From: CAYPGJ01 sp050174775
GTDB taxonomy: Bacteria > Planctomycetota > Phycisphaerae > Phycisphaerales > UBA1924
Reading direction: 5' to 3'
DNA: 64,000 bases
NCBI GenBank assembly: GCA_050174775.1
Contig: JBFXJP010000008.1
Span: 62,001-126,000 of the forward strand
The notes beneath the pieces are model-generated. The model was given only the letters and a program-made list of their open reading frames with translations, searched no databases and was not told where the DNA came from. Of the stretch, positions 1 to 7,283 are shown in pieces. Positions within the stretch are counted from its first letter, which is position 1; every line of letters begins with the position of its first letter. The translations under genes were made by a program, and so were the position numbers.

Positions 1-145
1 ATGTACCCGAAGACGACTTTTCCCGGCGAGTACGCGCGCACCCGGTCCACTCTGGCGATCAGCATTCCGTGGCTCCTTTGGCTACGAGCGGTAATGCGAG
101 AAAAACCGCGCCCGCGGCTGTTCGCCGCGAGCGCAGACGCGGGAG

Positions 146-271
146 TTACTGGAAGATCCCCACCAGGACCACGAGGCCGATCAGTGCCCCCAGCCACACG
201 GGCCAGGTCGACTCCTTCTTCGGCCGATACGTGCGAATCCACCCAGCGCCTGTCTGCTCGTACTTCGTCAT
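146..271 (-). CDS. small single-pass membrane protein, 41 aa
   Basis: A 41-residue reading frame starts at ATG 271 and ends with TAA at 146. The N-terminal half is polar, basic and aromatic (MTKYEQTGAGWIRTYRPKK). The C-terminal half is one strongly hydrophobic segment (WLGALIGLVVLVGIFQ) that fits a single membrane helix. A GGAG lies about 8 bases upstream of the ATG, a reasonable ribosome site. This architecture, a short charged head and a C-terminal anchor, is common for small proteins on plasmids and in defence islands, but I do not recognise the family. Its role is unknown. The rest of positions 1-404 shows no other gene I can support. Confidence 0.5.
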   Translation of the reverse strand: MTKYEQTGAGWIRTYRPKKESTWPVWLGALIGLVVLVGIFQ

Positions 272-404
272 GCCTGTGTCTCCGGAGAGCATCGCTCCGC
301 CATGCTGCATGGCCTCGGGAACCGATCACGAAGCCATTTCCAACATACCTTAGAACTAAGGTAGTGCAAGCGTCAGTATCAGCTTATTTTTCGGACGTGC
401 ATTG

Positions 405-1322
405 TTAGGGCTCTGGGTGGCTTGAGCCGGTGTACCTGTTGCCAGCGTGGATGCGCGGCACAGAGACTAATCGGATTGTCGTGTTTTTGAACCCGCGGTT
501 GCCGCCCCGACCGCGGCGGGTGATCCCGATCTGGCCCTTGCTATCTAGCACAAGACCACCCAAGTCTCCGTCGTCGGTCTGGATCCGCAGGCTAAGAACA
601 TCGAGCAGCAGTTTTACGTCACGCACGAACGCAGCCCGGTCTCCCGGCGGGTCCACTTGGGCTTCGCGAATGATCTCCTCCAGACGACGAATGGCCCCAG
701 TTGGCACATTCGGCACGAAGGCGGCGACAAGATCGCCGAGCGAAGCGGCCGCGAACTCATTGCGGACCACTGAGCCAGCGACGGCCCGTGTTCTCGCGTC
801 CCCGGAGTTTTTCTTAGGCACCTTCTTCGGTACCACATCTTCGGGGCTGCCGTCAACAAGCTGCTGGAAGGGGCCCGGGTGCGGAATTCGATCTTGAGGC
901 GCCAACTTCGCACCACCGCGTGAATCGTTCAACGGGGGATCATCGGATTGCCAGGAGATCGTGAAGTCGCCATCGAGCAGTTCAACGTCGGACACTGGCT
1001 CGCGCCAGCACTGATTGATGCAACGCCGTAGATCTTCCGTCGTTATCCGTTTTCGAATTGGGCCGTCTTTCGCGGCCCGTAGCCGGGCGGTGATGACTCC
1101 CGGGCCGGGCCAGTCATTATCGCCCGAGAGCAGATCGGCGATTGCTGTATGGAGCGCCCGGGCCAAATCGCGATCGTCACGACGCGTATAGGCGTCGAGG
1201 CCTTCAATCCGATCGACTCCCTGCACCCTGAGGGATACGAGCGTGGTGGAAATAGCGGATCGCGTGCGTGCCAATGTTCCTCCTACCCTGAACACAGTTG
1301 GGACCGGATCGCAGTCTCCCAC
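405..1322 (-). CDS. hypothetical protein, second gene of an unknown pair
   Basis: 305 residues from a GTG at 1322, which overlaps the upstream gene by 40 bases, so the two are probably translationally coupled. The protein is soluble, with no signal peptide or membrane helix. The N-terminal 120 residues are helical and charged. A lysine-rich linker (VPKKVPKKNSGDARTR) follows, then a helical stretch, then a C-terminal beta-rich part ending in a basic RRGRGGNRGFKN patch that could touch nucleic acid. I recognise no catalytic motif. The pair sits at the left end of the mobile island next to a defence operon, so it may be an uncharacterised defence or plasmid-maintenance pair. That is inference from position only. 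Confidence 0.5.
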   Translation of the reverse strand: MGDCDPVPTVFRVGGTLARTRSAISTTLVSLRVQGVDRIEGLDAYTRRDDRDLARALHTAIADLLSGDNDWPGPGVITARLRAAKDGPIRKRITTEDLRRCINQCWREPVSDVELLDGDFTISWQSDDPPLNDSRGGAKLAPQDRIPHPGPFQQLVDGSPEDVVPKKVPKKNSGDARTRAVAGSVVRNEFAAASLGDLVAAFVPNVPTGAIRRLEEIIREAQVDPPGDRAAFVRDVKLLLDVLSLRIQTDDGDLGGLVLDSKGQIGITRRGRGGNRGFKNTTIRLVSVPRIHAGNRYTGSSHPEP

Positions 1323-2176
1323 TGAGGGTCGAAAAACTCAAGGTAGCGCTCCAGATCACCGGTTTTGGAGCTGATCGACACCACGGTCTCGCCGCCGTGA
1401 GAGAAGTTCAAGCCGAGCCGGTAATTGGTAAATCGCTGCCCCCGCGGTCGCAGTTCGTAGACCATCAGCGTCGGCATGATCACCGTCTGAACTAACCGAT
1501 CGCCGAACATCCGAACTCCAACCTGTCTTCCGGTGACGGGTTTGCCGGCGTGGATCAAACGTAGATCGTCGGTCGTCGCGCGCGTGTAGTCCCATTTCTC
1601 GGCCCGGTACAACTCGTTACCGATCGCGTCGCGAGCGACCTGGTCCACAAGCAACTGCCGCATCGGCGCCTTTTTCTCGGGATGCCCCATCCGAATGTCC
1701 CCGCTGCGGTCCGCTGGGACGACTTTGGGCAATTCCAGCGACTCGCTGGCGAGGGGGTAGCGAAACAACGGCAGCACCGGGCGGCGGGGCCGGGTTGTCG
1801 CGGACAAGTGCGAGACGACGGTGGCTGGCGTGTGCACGATCCGAGTCATAACCAGCACGGTGGACCTGGCTGTACTGACTACGACCAGGCATCTCGGATC
1901 GTCGGTCGCGATCTGACGCATGACGCCCGCGAGCACATCGACAGCATGGTTTCCGCCCAAGCCCTCGACAAAGTAGTGACCGCGCCCGAACAGGTGCGAA
2001 AACGCGTCTCGTGCGATCGCCCGCGCCGCTGAGGGATTGCGGCACAGCCATGAACTCCTCACCGTAGTCAACTCACCGTCCACGAACCCCCCCACCAACG
2101 GCGTCCACATGCCGGAATAGACCGGGAGCGGCGAGGAGCGAATCGTGGCTGACAGGCTCGGGAACTGAGGCAGCAT
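1283..2176 (-). CDS. hypothetical protein, first gene of an unknown pair
   Basis: 297 residues from ATG 2176. No good Shine-Dalgarno sequence is visible, so the start could lie further downstream. The middle contains an alternating hydrophobic stretch (RCLVVVSTARSTVLVMTR), the pattern of a beta-alpha core. A basic segment follows (HPEKKAPMRQLLVDQVARD). The C-terminal third is beta-rich (PTLMVYELRPRGQRFTNYRLG, in part) and ends in an aromatic and acidic tail. No family or active-site motif is recognisable. The 40-base overlap with the next gene implies joint expression. Function unknown. Confidence 0.5.
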   Translation of the reverse strand: MLPQFPSLSATIRSSPLPVYSGMWTPLVGGFVDGELTTVRSSWLCRNPSAARAIARDAFSHLFGRGHYFVEGLGGNHAVDVLAGVMRQIATDDPRCLVVVSTARSTVLVMTRIVHTPATVVSHLSATTRPRRPVLPLFRYPLASESLELPKVVPADRSGDIRMGHPEKKAPMRQLLVDQVARDAIGNELYRAEKWDYTRATTDDLRLIHAGKPVTGRQVGVRMFGDRLVQTVIMPTLMVYELRPRGQRFTNYRLGLNFSHGGETVVSISSKTGDLERYLEFFDPQWETAIRSQLCSG

Positions 2177-2510
2177 TGATGCTTACCGCTTGATGGTGCA
2201 AGGCGTCGGGCGTGGCGAACGCTGACCACCCGCTCGACGACTCTAGGCCCGTCCACCGCTGACTCGTGCCGTTGGCTTTCCGCCCTCCGACTTCACGCCA
2301 AGGCTTTCCATTCGGACCCGCCCGCAGGTCTTCGCCCCGCGCCATCGTTGCTAGCCTCAACACGCCGCCCCGTTCGGACACAAGCCGAAGCGCAAACGGC
2401 CTGACAGAAAACTCATCCGACGATTCAAGAGGCGTGGACTAAGTAGACGATTCTATTTGCAATCTAGTCCACTTCGGTCTACCATGATTCCCCGAGAGGA
2501 GCACGCGTCG
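2177..2510. other. non-coding interval between the unknown pair and the IetAS operon
   Basis: 334 bases between divergently oriented genes. The half near the plus-strand operon holds the nested inverted repeats described separately. The half near 2180-2420 has a short minus-strand frame without convincing coding character or homology, and I do not call it. Promoters for both directions must lie here, but no clean -35/-10 pair stands out. Confidence 0.5.
2434..2482. promoter_or_regulatory. nested inverted repeats upstream of the IetAS operon, candidate operator
   Basis: GTGGACTA at 2434-2441 is matched by its exact reverse complement TAGTCCAC at 2465-2472. A second pair, GTAGAC at 2443-2448 and GTCTAC at 2477-2482, is interleaved with it. 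The block ends 28 bases before the chosen ietA start. Two interlocked perfect arms are typical of a dimeric repressor site or a structured leader. The helix-turn-helix at the C-terminus of the ATPase is one possible reader, which would make the operon autoregulated. That link is inference. Confidence 0.5.
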
Positions 2511-3623
2511 ATGGCCAAACCGGACGATAGTTTGAAAATGCGGGATGATCTATTCCACCTCGCCCGCGTGGCGATGCGTGGTCGATCCCAGGACTTGCCG
2601 CTTCTCGTTCGCAAGCTCGCCCGCCGATACAAGACCACCGATAGCGAACTTTCCGCACAACTGACGGGCCTGCTTCGCCAGACGCCAATCCGCGGGTCCC
2701 CAACCCGCCGGGCGGAAGTGTCTGGCTTGCCGCTCGACAACGACTCCCGGCTGCCGTTGGTGCGGCTAGTCGAGACACCCGATCTCGACATCGAGCCGGT
2801 CTATGACGAAACGACGTGGGGCTCTCTCCGCCAGGTCGTCAACGAGCAGTGTCGTCTCGACCGTCTCAGTGAAGCCGGCATCGAGCCCACGCGATCGGTC
2901 CTCTTCACTGGACCTCCCGGTGTGGGGAAAACCTTCGCGGCCAAGTGGATCGCCCGGGAGCTCGCTCGGCCGCTGGCCACGCTGGACCTCTCCGCCGTGA
3001 TGAGTAGCTTCCTGGGCCGAACCGGGAACAACGTTCGCGTGGTGCTCGACTACGCCAAGGCCCACGACTGCGTGCTTCTTCTTGACGAGCTCGACGCCGT
3101 GGCCAAACGCCGCGACGACTCGACCGAGATCGGCGAGCTCAAGCGCCTGGTAACCGTGCTGCTCCAGGAGATCGACGAGTGGCCTGCGTCGGGCCTCTTG
3201 CTCGCCGCGACTAATCACCCGGACCTTCTCGACCCGGCAGTGTGGCGTCGGTTCGAGATGGTCATCAACTTCCCCTTGCCCTCGCGTGACCACCTGGCAG
3301 CCGTGTTCAGCGATCTTTTGGAGAGTTCCGATTCGTCACCCTGGCCAGCCATCCTTGGCGTCGCGCTTTCAGGTTCGTCGTTCAGCGACGCCGCTCAGAA
3401 GGTTCGCCGCGCACGGCGTATGGCAGCGCTCAATGGCGGCGACGTCGAGCACGAACTCGAAGCTATCGTCAAGGCTGCCGCGGAGAGCCTCGGGAGAGAC
3501 GACAAGCAGGACCTTGCCCTCCGCTTGATACGGGACGCTGGGGTTTCGCAGCGCCAGGCCAGCGAGATCACTGGCGTGAGCCGCGACACGATCCGCAAGT
3601 ATGAGCAGAAAGTCGGAGCGTGA
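2511..3623 (+). CDS. ietA: AAA+ ATPase of an IetAS-type defence pair
   Basis: 370 residues. The start at ATG 2511 is chosen because GAGAGGAG lies 9 bases upstream; in-frame ATG 2484 is less well placed. Residues about 120-300 form an AAA+ core: Walker A GPPGVGKT, Walker B CVLLLDELDAV, sensor ATNHPDLLDPAVWRRF with candidate arginine finger. The last 35 residues form a helix-turn-helix (SQRQASEITGVSRDTIRKY). The gene lies 3 bases from a subtilisin-like protease gene. An AAA ATPase next to an S8 protease is the known anti-phage pair called IetAS, in which the ATPase presumably gates or delivers targets to the protease. The helix-turn-helix suggests DNA binding or self-regulation. Confidence 0.85.
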   Translation: MAKPDDSLKMRDDLFHLARVAMRGRSQDLPLLVRKLARRYKTTDSELSAQLTGLLRQTPIRGSPTRRAEVSGLPLDNDSRLPLVRLVETPDLDIEPVYDETTWGSLRQVVNEQCRLDRLSEAGIEPTRSVLFTGPPGVGKTFAAKWIARELARPLATLDLSAVMSSFLGRTGNNVRVVLDYAKAHDCVLLLDELDAVAKRRDDSTEIGELKRLVTVLLQEIDEWPASGLLLAATNHPDLLDPAVWRRFEMVINFPLPSRDHLAAVFSDLLESSDSSPWPAILGVALSGSSFSDAAQKVRRARRMAALNGGDVEHELEAIVKAAAESLGRDDKQDLALRLIRDAGVSQRQASEITGVSRDTIRKYEQKVGA

Positions 3624-3626
3624 CAT

Positions 3627-5858
3627 ATGGCGAAGCGACCGAACTACCTCTTGGGATATGGTGAGCGGCTCACTGAGCCGGTCGAGATCAAGGGCGGAGG
3701 AGGCGAGAAGCCCCCGCCGTACCCCTTCAATGAAGCCAAGGCGAGGCTAACCGGCATGCTCACGGCGACTGTCGAGAGTATCAAGCGCCTCCCGGAGTCC
3801 GCGTGCCCGGATGGCCAAGCGGTAGCCTCCTTCACGCTGCACCCGGAATACTTCGCCAAGAGCTACCACCCCGGCGGGTTTTTCCAGGAAGCAGGGTTGC
3901 GGCCAGTGGGCAGCAGGTCCACGACCATCAAGCCGCAGAAGCGCAGCCGCGGCCGAGAGCCCGAGGAGATGGTGACAACTGAGTATTTCGTCGCCGGTGC
4001 CAGATCATCCTTCGAGAGGCTCGCCCGGAACCTGCCCGGCCGCCCGGAAACGCAGGCGCTCGCCCGTCAGCTCGCCGCCATCGAGACGATCGCGGCGGTG
4101 GAGCCGGAAGAGCGGGTAAAACCTCTTCCTGAAAAGAAGGAACGGATACCTCTAGAGGTCGTGCTCCACGCCAGCGAGACGCAGCGCGATCGCTTCATCT
4201 TGCGCGGGTTCCAGACGTACATGGAGGAGCAGGGGCTTGAGCCCGACCTGGAGCGTGTGTTCTTCGCTGGGCGGCTGTGTTTTCTGCGCATGTACGCGCG
4301 GCCCGAGCAAGCGGAGACGATCGCCAAGTTCTCGTTCCTCCGCGTGCTACGCGAGATGCCCAAGCTCCGCACGACGACGCCCATCCTGCGGGGAAAGCAC
4401 CACCGGCCGAAGGCAGCGGACCTCCCGGCCGGTGACGCGATTGATCCAAACCTCCGCATCGCCGTCTTTGATGGCGGCCTCCCGCCCAAGAGCCCGTTGC
4501 TGACATGGGCAAGCGCCTTCGACGTGCCTGGGGTAGGTCCGGCCGACAAGGATCTCCTTTGGCACGGCGAGACGGTGACTTCCGCGCTTCTTTTCGGCTC
4601 GGCTGACGCAGCGAAGGTGGAGCGTCCCGTGTGCCGAGTTGACCACTACCGCGTGCTCGACAAGGATTCAGAAAAGGACCCGTTCGAGCTCTACGACGTG
4701 CTGGAGCGCATTGAAACGGTCCTAGACACTAACCCCTACGAGTTCATCTCACTGAGCATGGGTCCGACCCTTCCCGTCGATGACGAGGAGGTTCACGCTT
4801 GGACGGCCGTGCTCGACGAGAAGCTCGCTGAAGGGCGGTGCCTTGCCACCATCGCGGCGGGCAACACGGGTGCCGAGCCCGTCGATCCGGTGCTGCAGAA
4901 GTGGCGCGTTCAGGTGCCGTCAGATTGTGTGAACGGCCTTACCGTCGGGGCTACCGACCGGCGCACCGGCGAGTGGAACCGTTCCCCCTACAGCTCTCGC
5001 GGCCCAGGAAGGTCACCAGGAATCGTCAAACCCGACCTGGTGACGTTCGGCGGCAGTGATGCGGACCCCTTCTGGGTCTTCGATCCCGATACGCCGGGGC
5101 GCATCATTGCCACAGCGGGGACAAGCTACGCCGCGCCGGCCGCGATGCGCGCCGCAGCCAGTGTCCGTGCGCACTTCGGCCAGGTTCTCAGCCCGCTCGC
5201 GATCAAGGCGCTCTTGATCCACGCCACCGACGACGGCGGTCATACGCGCGATGAGGTGGGCTGGGGCAGGCTGCCGGCCACGATCGAGGACCTCACTGTC
5301 TGCCCCGACGGGTGCGTTCGCATCGTGTATCAGGACGAGATCACCGCGGCGAAGTACCGCCGCATCCGCATCCCGCTGCCTGCAGAGGGCCTGGAGGGTT
5401 CGGTCTATATCACCGCGACCTTCAGCTTCGCCACCGAGGTTGATCCGGAGCACCCCGGCAATTACACCCGGAGCGGGTTGTCGATCTTCTTCCGGCCGGA
5501 CATGACCAAGTTCACCAGCGATGACGCCGTGCACCCAAAGACGGCGGAATTCTTCCAGCCCGCGAAGCTCTACCCCGTCGAGCAGGAACTCCGCGAGGAT
5601 GCGCACAAGTGGGAGACGTGCCTCCATATGCGCAAACGTAAACAAGCATCGAGCCTGCAAGAGCCAGTGTTCGACATCCACTACAACGCCAGGAGCGAGG
5701 GGCACAACGACAGCGCGCCCCGGCGCATCCGTTACGCTCTCGTCATCACAGTCGAGGCACCCAAGGTCAAGGACCTTTACGACCGCGTGGTCCGGGCGTA
5801 CCGGGCCAAGCTGCAACCGCTCAACCCCGTAATCGAGGTGCCCATCCGATCGTCGTAA
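3627..5858 (+). CDS. ietS: subtilisin-like serine protease of an IetAS-type defence pair
   Basis: 743 residues, no signal peptide, so it acts in the cytoplasm. The N-terminal 270 residues are an extra domain without a recognised family. The S8 core follows with the full catalytic set: Asp in IAVFDGGLPP, His in LLWHGETVTSALL, oxyanion Asn in IAAGNTGAEP, and Ser in AGTSYAAPAA. A beta-rich C-terminal domain of about 180 residues closes the protein. The reading frame starts 3 bases after the ATPase gene stops, so the two are co-translated. Protease-ATPase pairs of this kind confer phage resistance; the protease substrate is unknown. All catalytic residues are intact, so an active enzyme is expected. 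Confidence 0.85.
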   Translation: MAKRPNYLLGYGERLTEPVEIKGGGGEKPPPYPFNEAKARLTGMLTATVESIKRLPESACPDGQAVASFTLHPEYFAKSYHPGGFFQEAGLRPVGSRSTTIKPQKRSRGREPEEMVTTEYFVAGARSSFERLARNLPGRPETQALARQLAAIETIAAVEPEERVKPLPEKKERIPLEVVLHASETQRDRFILRGFQTYMEEQGLEPDLERVFFAGRLCFLRMYARPEQAETIAKFSFLRVLREMPKLRTTTPILRGKHHRPKAADLPAGDAIDPNLRIAVFDGGLPPKSPLLTWASAFDVPGVGPADKDLLWHGETVTSALLFGSADAAKVERPVCRVDHYRVLDKDSEKDPFELYDVLERIETVLDTNPYEFISLSMGPTLPVDDEEVHAWTAVLDEKLAEGRCLATIAAGNTGAEPVDPVLQKWRVQVPSDCVNGLTVGATDRRTGEWNRSPYSSRGPGRSPGIVKPDLVTFGGSDADPFWVFDPDTPGRIIATAGTSYAAPAAMRAAASVRAHFGQVLSPLAIKALLIHATDDGGHTRDEVGWGRLPATIEDLTVCPDGCVRIVYQDEITAAKYRRIRIPLPAEGLEGSVYITATFSFATEVDPEHPGNYTRSGLSIFFRPDMTKFTSDDAVHPKTAEFFQPAKLYPVEQELREDAHKWETCLHMRKRKQASSLQEPVFDIHYNARSEGHNDSAPRRIRYALVITVEAPKVKDLYDRVVRAYRAKLQPLNPVIEVPIRSS

Positions 5859-5896
5859 CGGCCAGGAGGCACCGTCACATCAGGAGCATGTACCCC

Positions 5897-6085
5897 ATGA
5901 GCAAGACGAACGGACTCAAGCCCGGCAACGAAGCCCCGAAGTCGGGTCAGTACCAGGAGATCGGCCCGCGCGGCGGCAAGGGCCGCGAGGTCACCAGCGT
6001 GAAGGGCGAACCCCTTCCGCCGACGACACAGCAGGGGGCGTCATACAAGCTGGTGGACCCGAGCAAGAACAAGTCGGGGCGATAA
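5897..6085 (+). CDS. YjzC-like small protein
   Basis: 62 residues from ATG 5897. A nearer ATG at 5888 is only one base after the CAGGAG ribosome site, so 5897, with about 10 bases of spacing, is preferred. The protein matches the YjzC pattern: proline- and glycine-rich, with SGQYQEIGPRGGKGREVT, then PLPPT and a C-terminal YKLVDPSKNK. This small family is widespread and has no assigned function. It may be co-transcribed with the protease gene 38 bases upstream, but nothing ties it to defence. Confidence 0.75.
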   Translation: MSKTNGLKPGNEAPKSGQYQEIGPRGGKGREVTSVKGEPLPPTTQQGASYKLVDPSKNKSGR

Positions 6086-6123
6086 TCTTCGGACAAGCTA
6101 TCTGAGCTGGTCAGCGTCGAACG

Positions 6124-6315
6124 TTGCCCCGCACTCCCGCTCACGACTACATCACCGGCGACAGCAGCGAACGGCTCTTCACCGATGAGGAAGCCGCCGC
6201 CATCGACGCCGACCTTGATCGCGCCTTCGCGCTCTTGGAGGCCGCAGGACGCGACCCGTACGCCATCGCCGGTCGTGTTCAGCGCCGACTTCTCGGGATG
6301 GCCTCCCCGGAGTAG
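6124..6315 (+). CDS. possible small protein with TTG start
   Basis: 63 residues, acidic and alanine-rich, with a helical segment (DEEAAAIDADLDRAFALLEA). The start would be TTG at 6124, with no clear ribosome site. The composition looks protein-like, and the preceding and following genes are also small and on the same strand. Coding status is uncertain. No family recognised. Confidence 0.3.
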   Translation: MPRTPAHDYITGDSSERLFTDEEAAAIDADLDRAFALLEAAGRDPYAIAGRVQRRLLGMASPE

Positions 6316-6527
6316 CGCTGCCAAGCTCCACTGCTCGTGTTCCTTCTGCCGGTCTCCTCTTTCGGGCCGGGTTGACCTGTTCGATGCACCCTGGCGATCT
6401 CCGCCCGGCGTCAAGGCGGCCGTGTTGTCGCTGCGCTCCTGCCCGCACCAACCCCCCTTGAGCCCTGGCTCAGCCGATCGCTGGTCGGGATGGCATCGGT
6501 CAACCAACCACGAAAGGAGACACACCG

Positions 6528-6782
6528 ATGACCACGACCAACGCGAAACCCATCGACACCATCCGGGACGGCAGCCTCAAGGCGACGATCTGGAAGAACG
6601 CGGGCGAGAAGGGCGACTACTACAGCGTCCGCATCACCCGCACCTGGCGGGACGATCAGGGCAACTACCACGACAGCGACAGCTTCAGCGGCTCCGAGCT
6701 GCTCCGCGTCGCCCGCCTGGCGAGCATGGCCTACGACCGCTCGGCCGAGCGCCGAAACGGCGGGGAAGGAGGCGCATCATGA
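6528..6782 (+). CDS. small conserved plasmid-type protein, function unknown
   Basis: 84 residues. An AAAGGAG ribosome site lies 7-8 bases before ATG 6528. The body predicts a compact beta-sheet fold with many aromatic and charged residues (YYSVRITRTWRDDQGNY), then a helix (SELLRVARLASMAY). Similar small proteins occur on plasmids and integrative elements, where some are thought to touch nucleic acid, but I cannot name a family. It overlaps the next gene by ATGA at 6779-6782, so the two are translationally coupled. Confidence 0.7.
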   Translation: MTTTNAKPIDTIRDGSLKATIWKNAGEKGDYYSVRITRTWRDDQGNYHDSDSFSGSELLRVARLASMAYDRSAERRNGGEGGAS

Positions 6783-7174
6783 GCGCCCTCTCCCACGACG
6801 AGCTCAGCCAGTTCACCGGCGACCTGGAGCGCTACCGCCACGGCCTCAACCGCCGGGTCATCTACACCCCCGGCGTCCGGCACCTCGCCGAGCGGGCCGG
6901 GTCCTACTGGCTCATCGACCTGATCGCGAGCTACTACGGTTCGACGATCATGAAGCAGGCCATCAGCGCCGACGATCGCCTCGCCTGGATGCAGTTCTGG
7001 CGTCTTGATGTCCGCGACGACCGATCGGCCGTTGCCTCCTGCCGGGCCGACAGCGGCGAAGAGCCTGTGATCGCCCAGGTGATCCCGTTCACGGACTTTC
7101 AGCTCGACCACATCGACGTTTGGGCTGGATTCGACGGCGAGCACTGGACCCTCTACCTCCCGTCCGAGCACTGA
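6779..7174 (+). CDS. DUF6876-like protein
   Basis: 131 residues starting at the ATGA overlap with the preceding gene. The pattern YTPGVRHLAERAGSYWLIDL followed by IASYYG and a central MQFWRLDV is that of the DUF6876 family, found in plasmid- and phage-related regions. The sequence is soluble, has no membrane segment, and ends WTLYLPSEH. The molecular role of the family is unknown. A strong hairpin terminator follows directly, marking the end of this transcript. Confidence 0.7.
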   Translation: MSALSHDELSQFTGDLERYRHGLNRRVIYTPGVRHLAERAGSYWLIDLIASYYGSTIMKQAISADDRLAWMQFWRLDVRDDRSAVASCRADSGEEPVIAQVIPFTDFQLDHIDVWAGFDGEHWTLYLPSEH

Positions 7175-7183
7175 CCAGCTCGT

Positions 7184-7216
7184 AAGGCCCGCCCGTTCCA
7201 GGACGGGCCTTCTTCT
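7184..7216 (+). terminator. rho-independent terminator after the DUF6876-like gene
   Basis: AAGGCCCG at 7184-7191 pairs with CGGGCCTT at 7204-7211 across a 12-base loop. A pyrimidine-rich tail (CTTCT) follows. It sits 10 bases after the stop codon of the upstream gene and 68 bases before the next gene, separating the two transcripts. Confidence 0.7.
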
Positions 7217-7283
7217 ATCATTGGGCGGTGTCCCCGGTGGTGGGGGTCTCCTGTAGGGCTGTAGGAAGGGAACAGCGTCGCTG

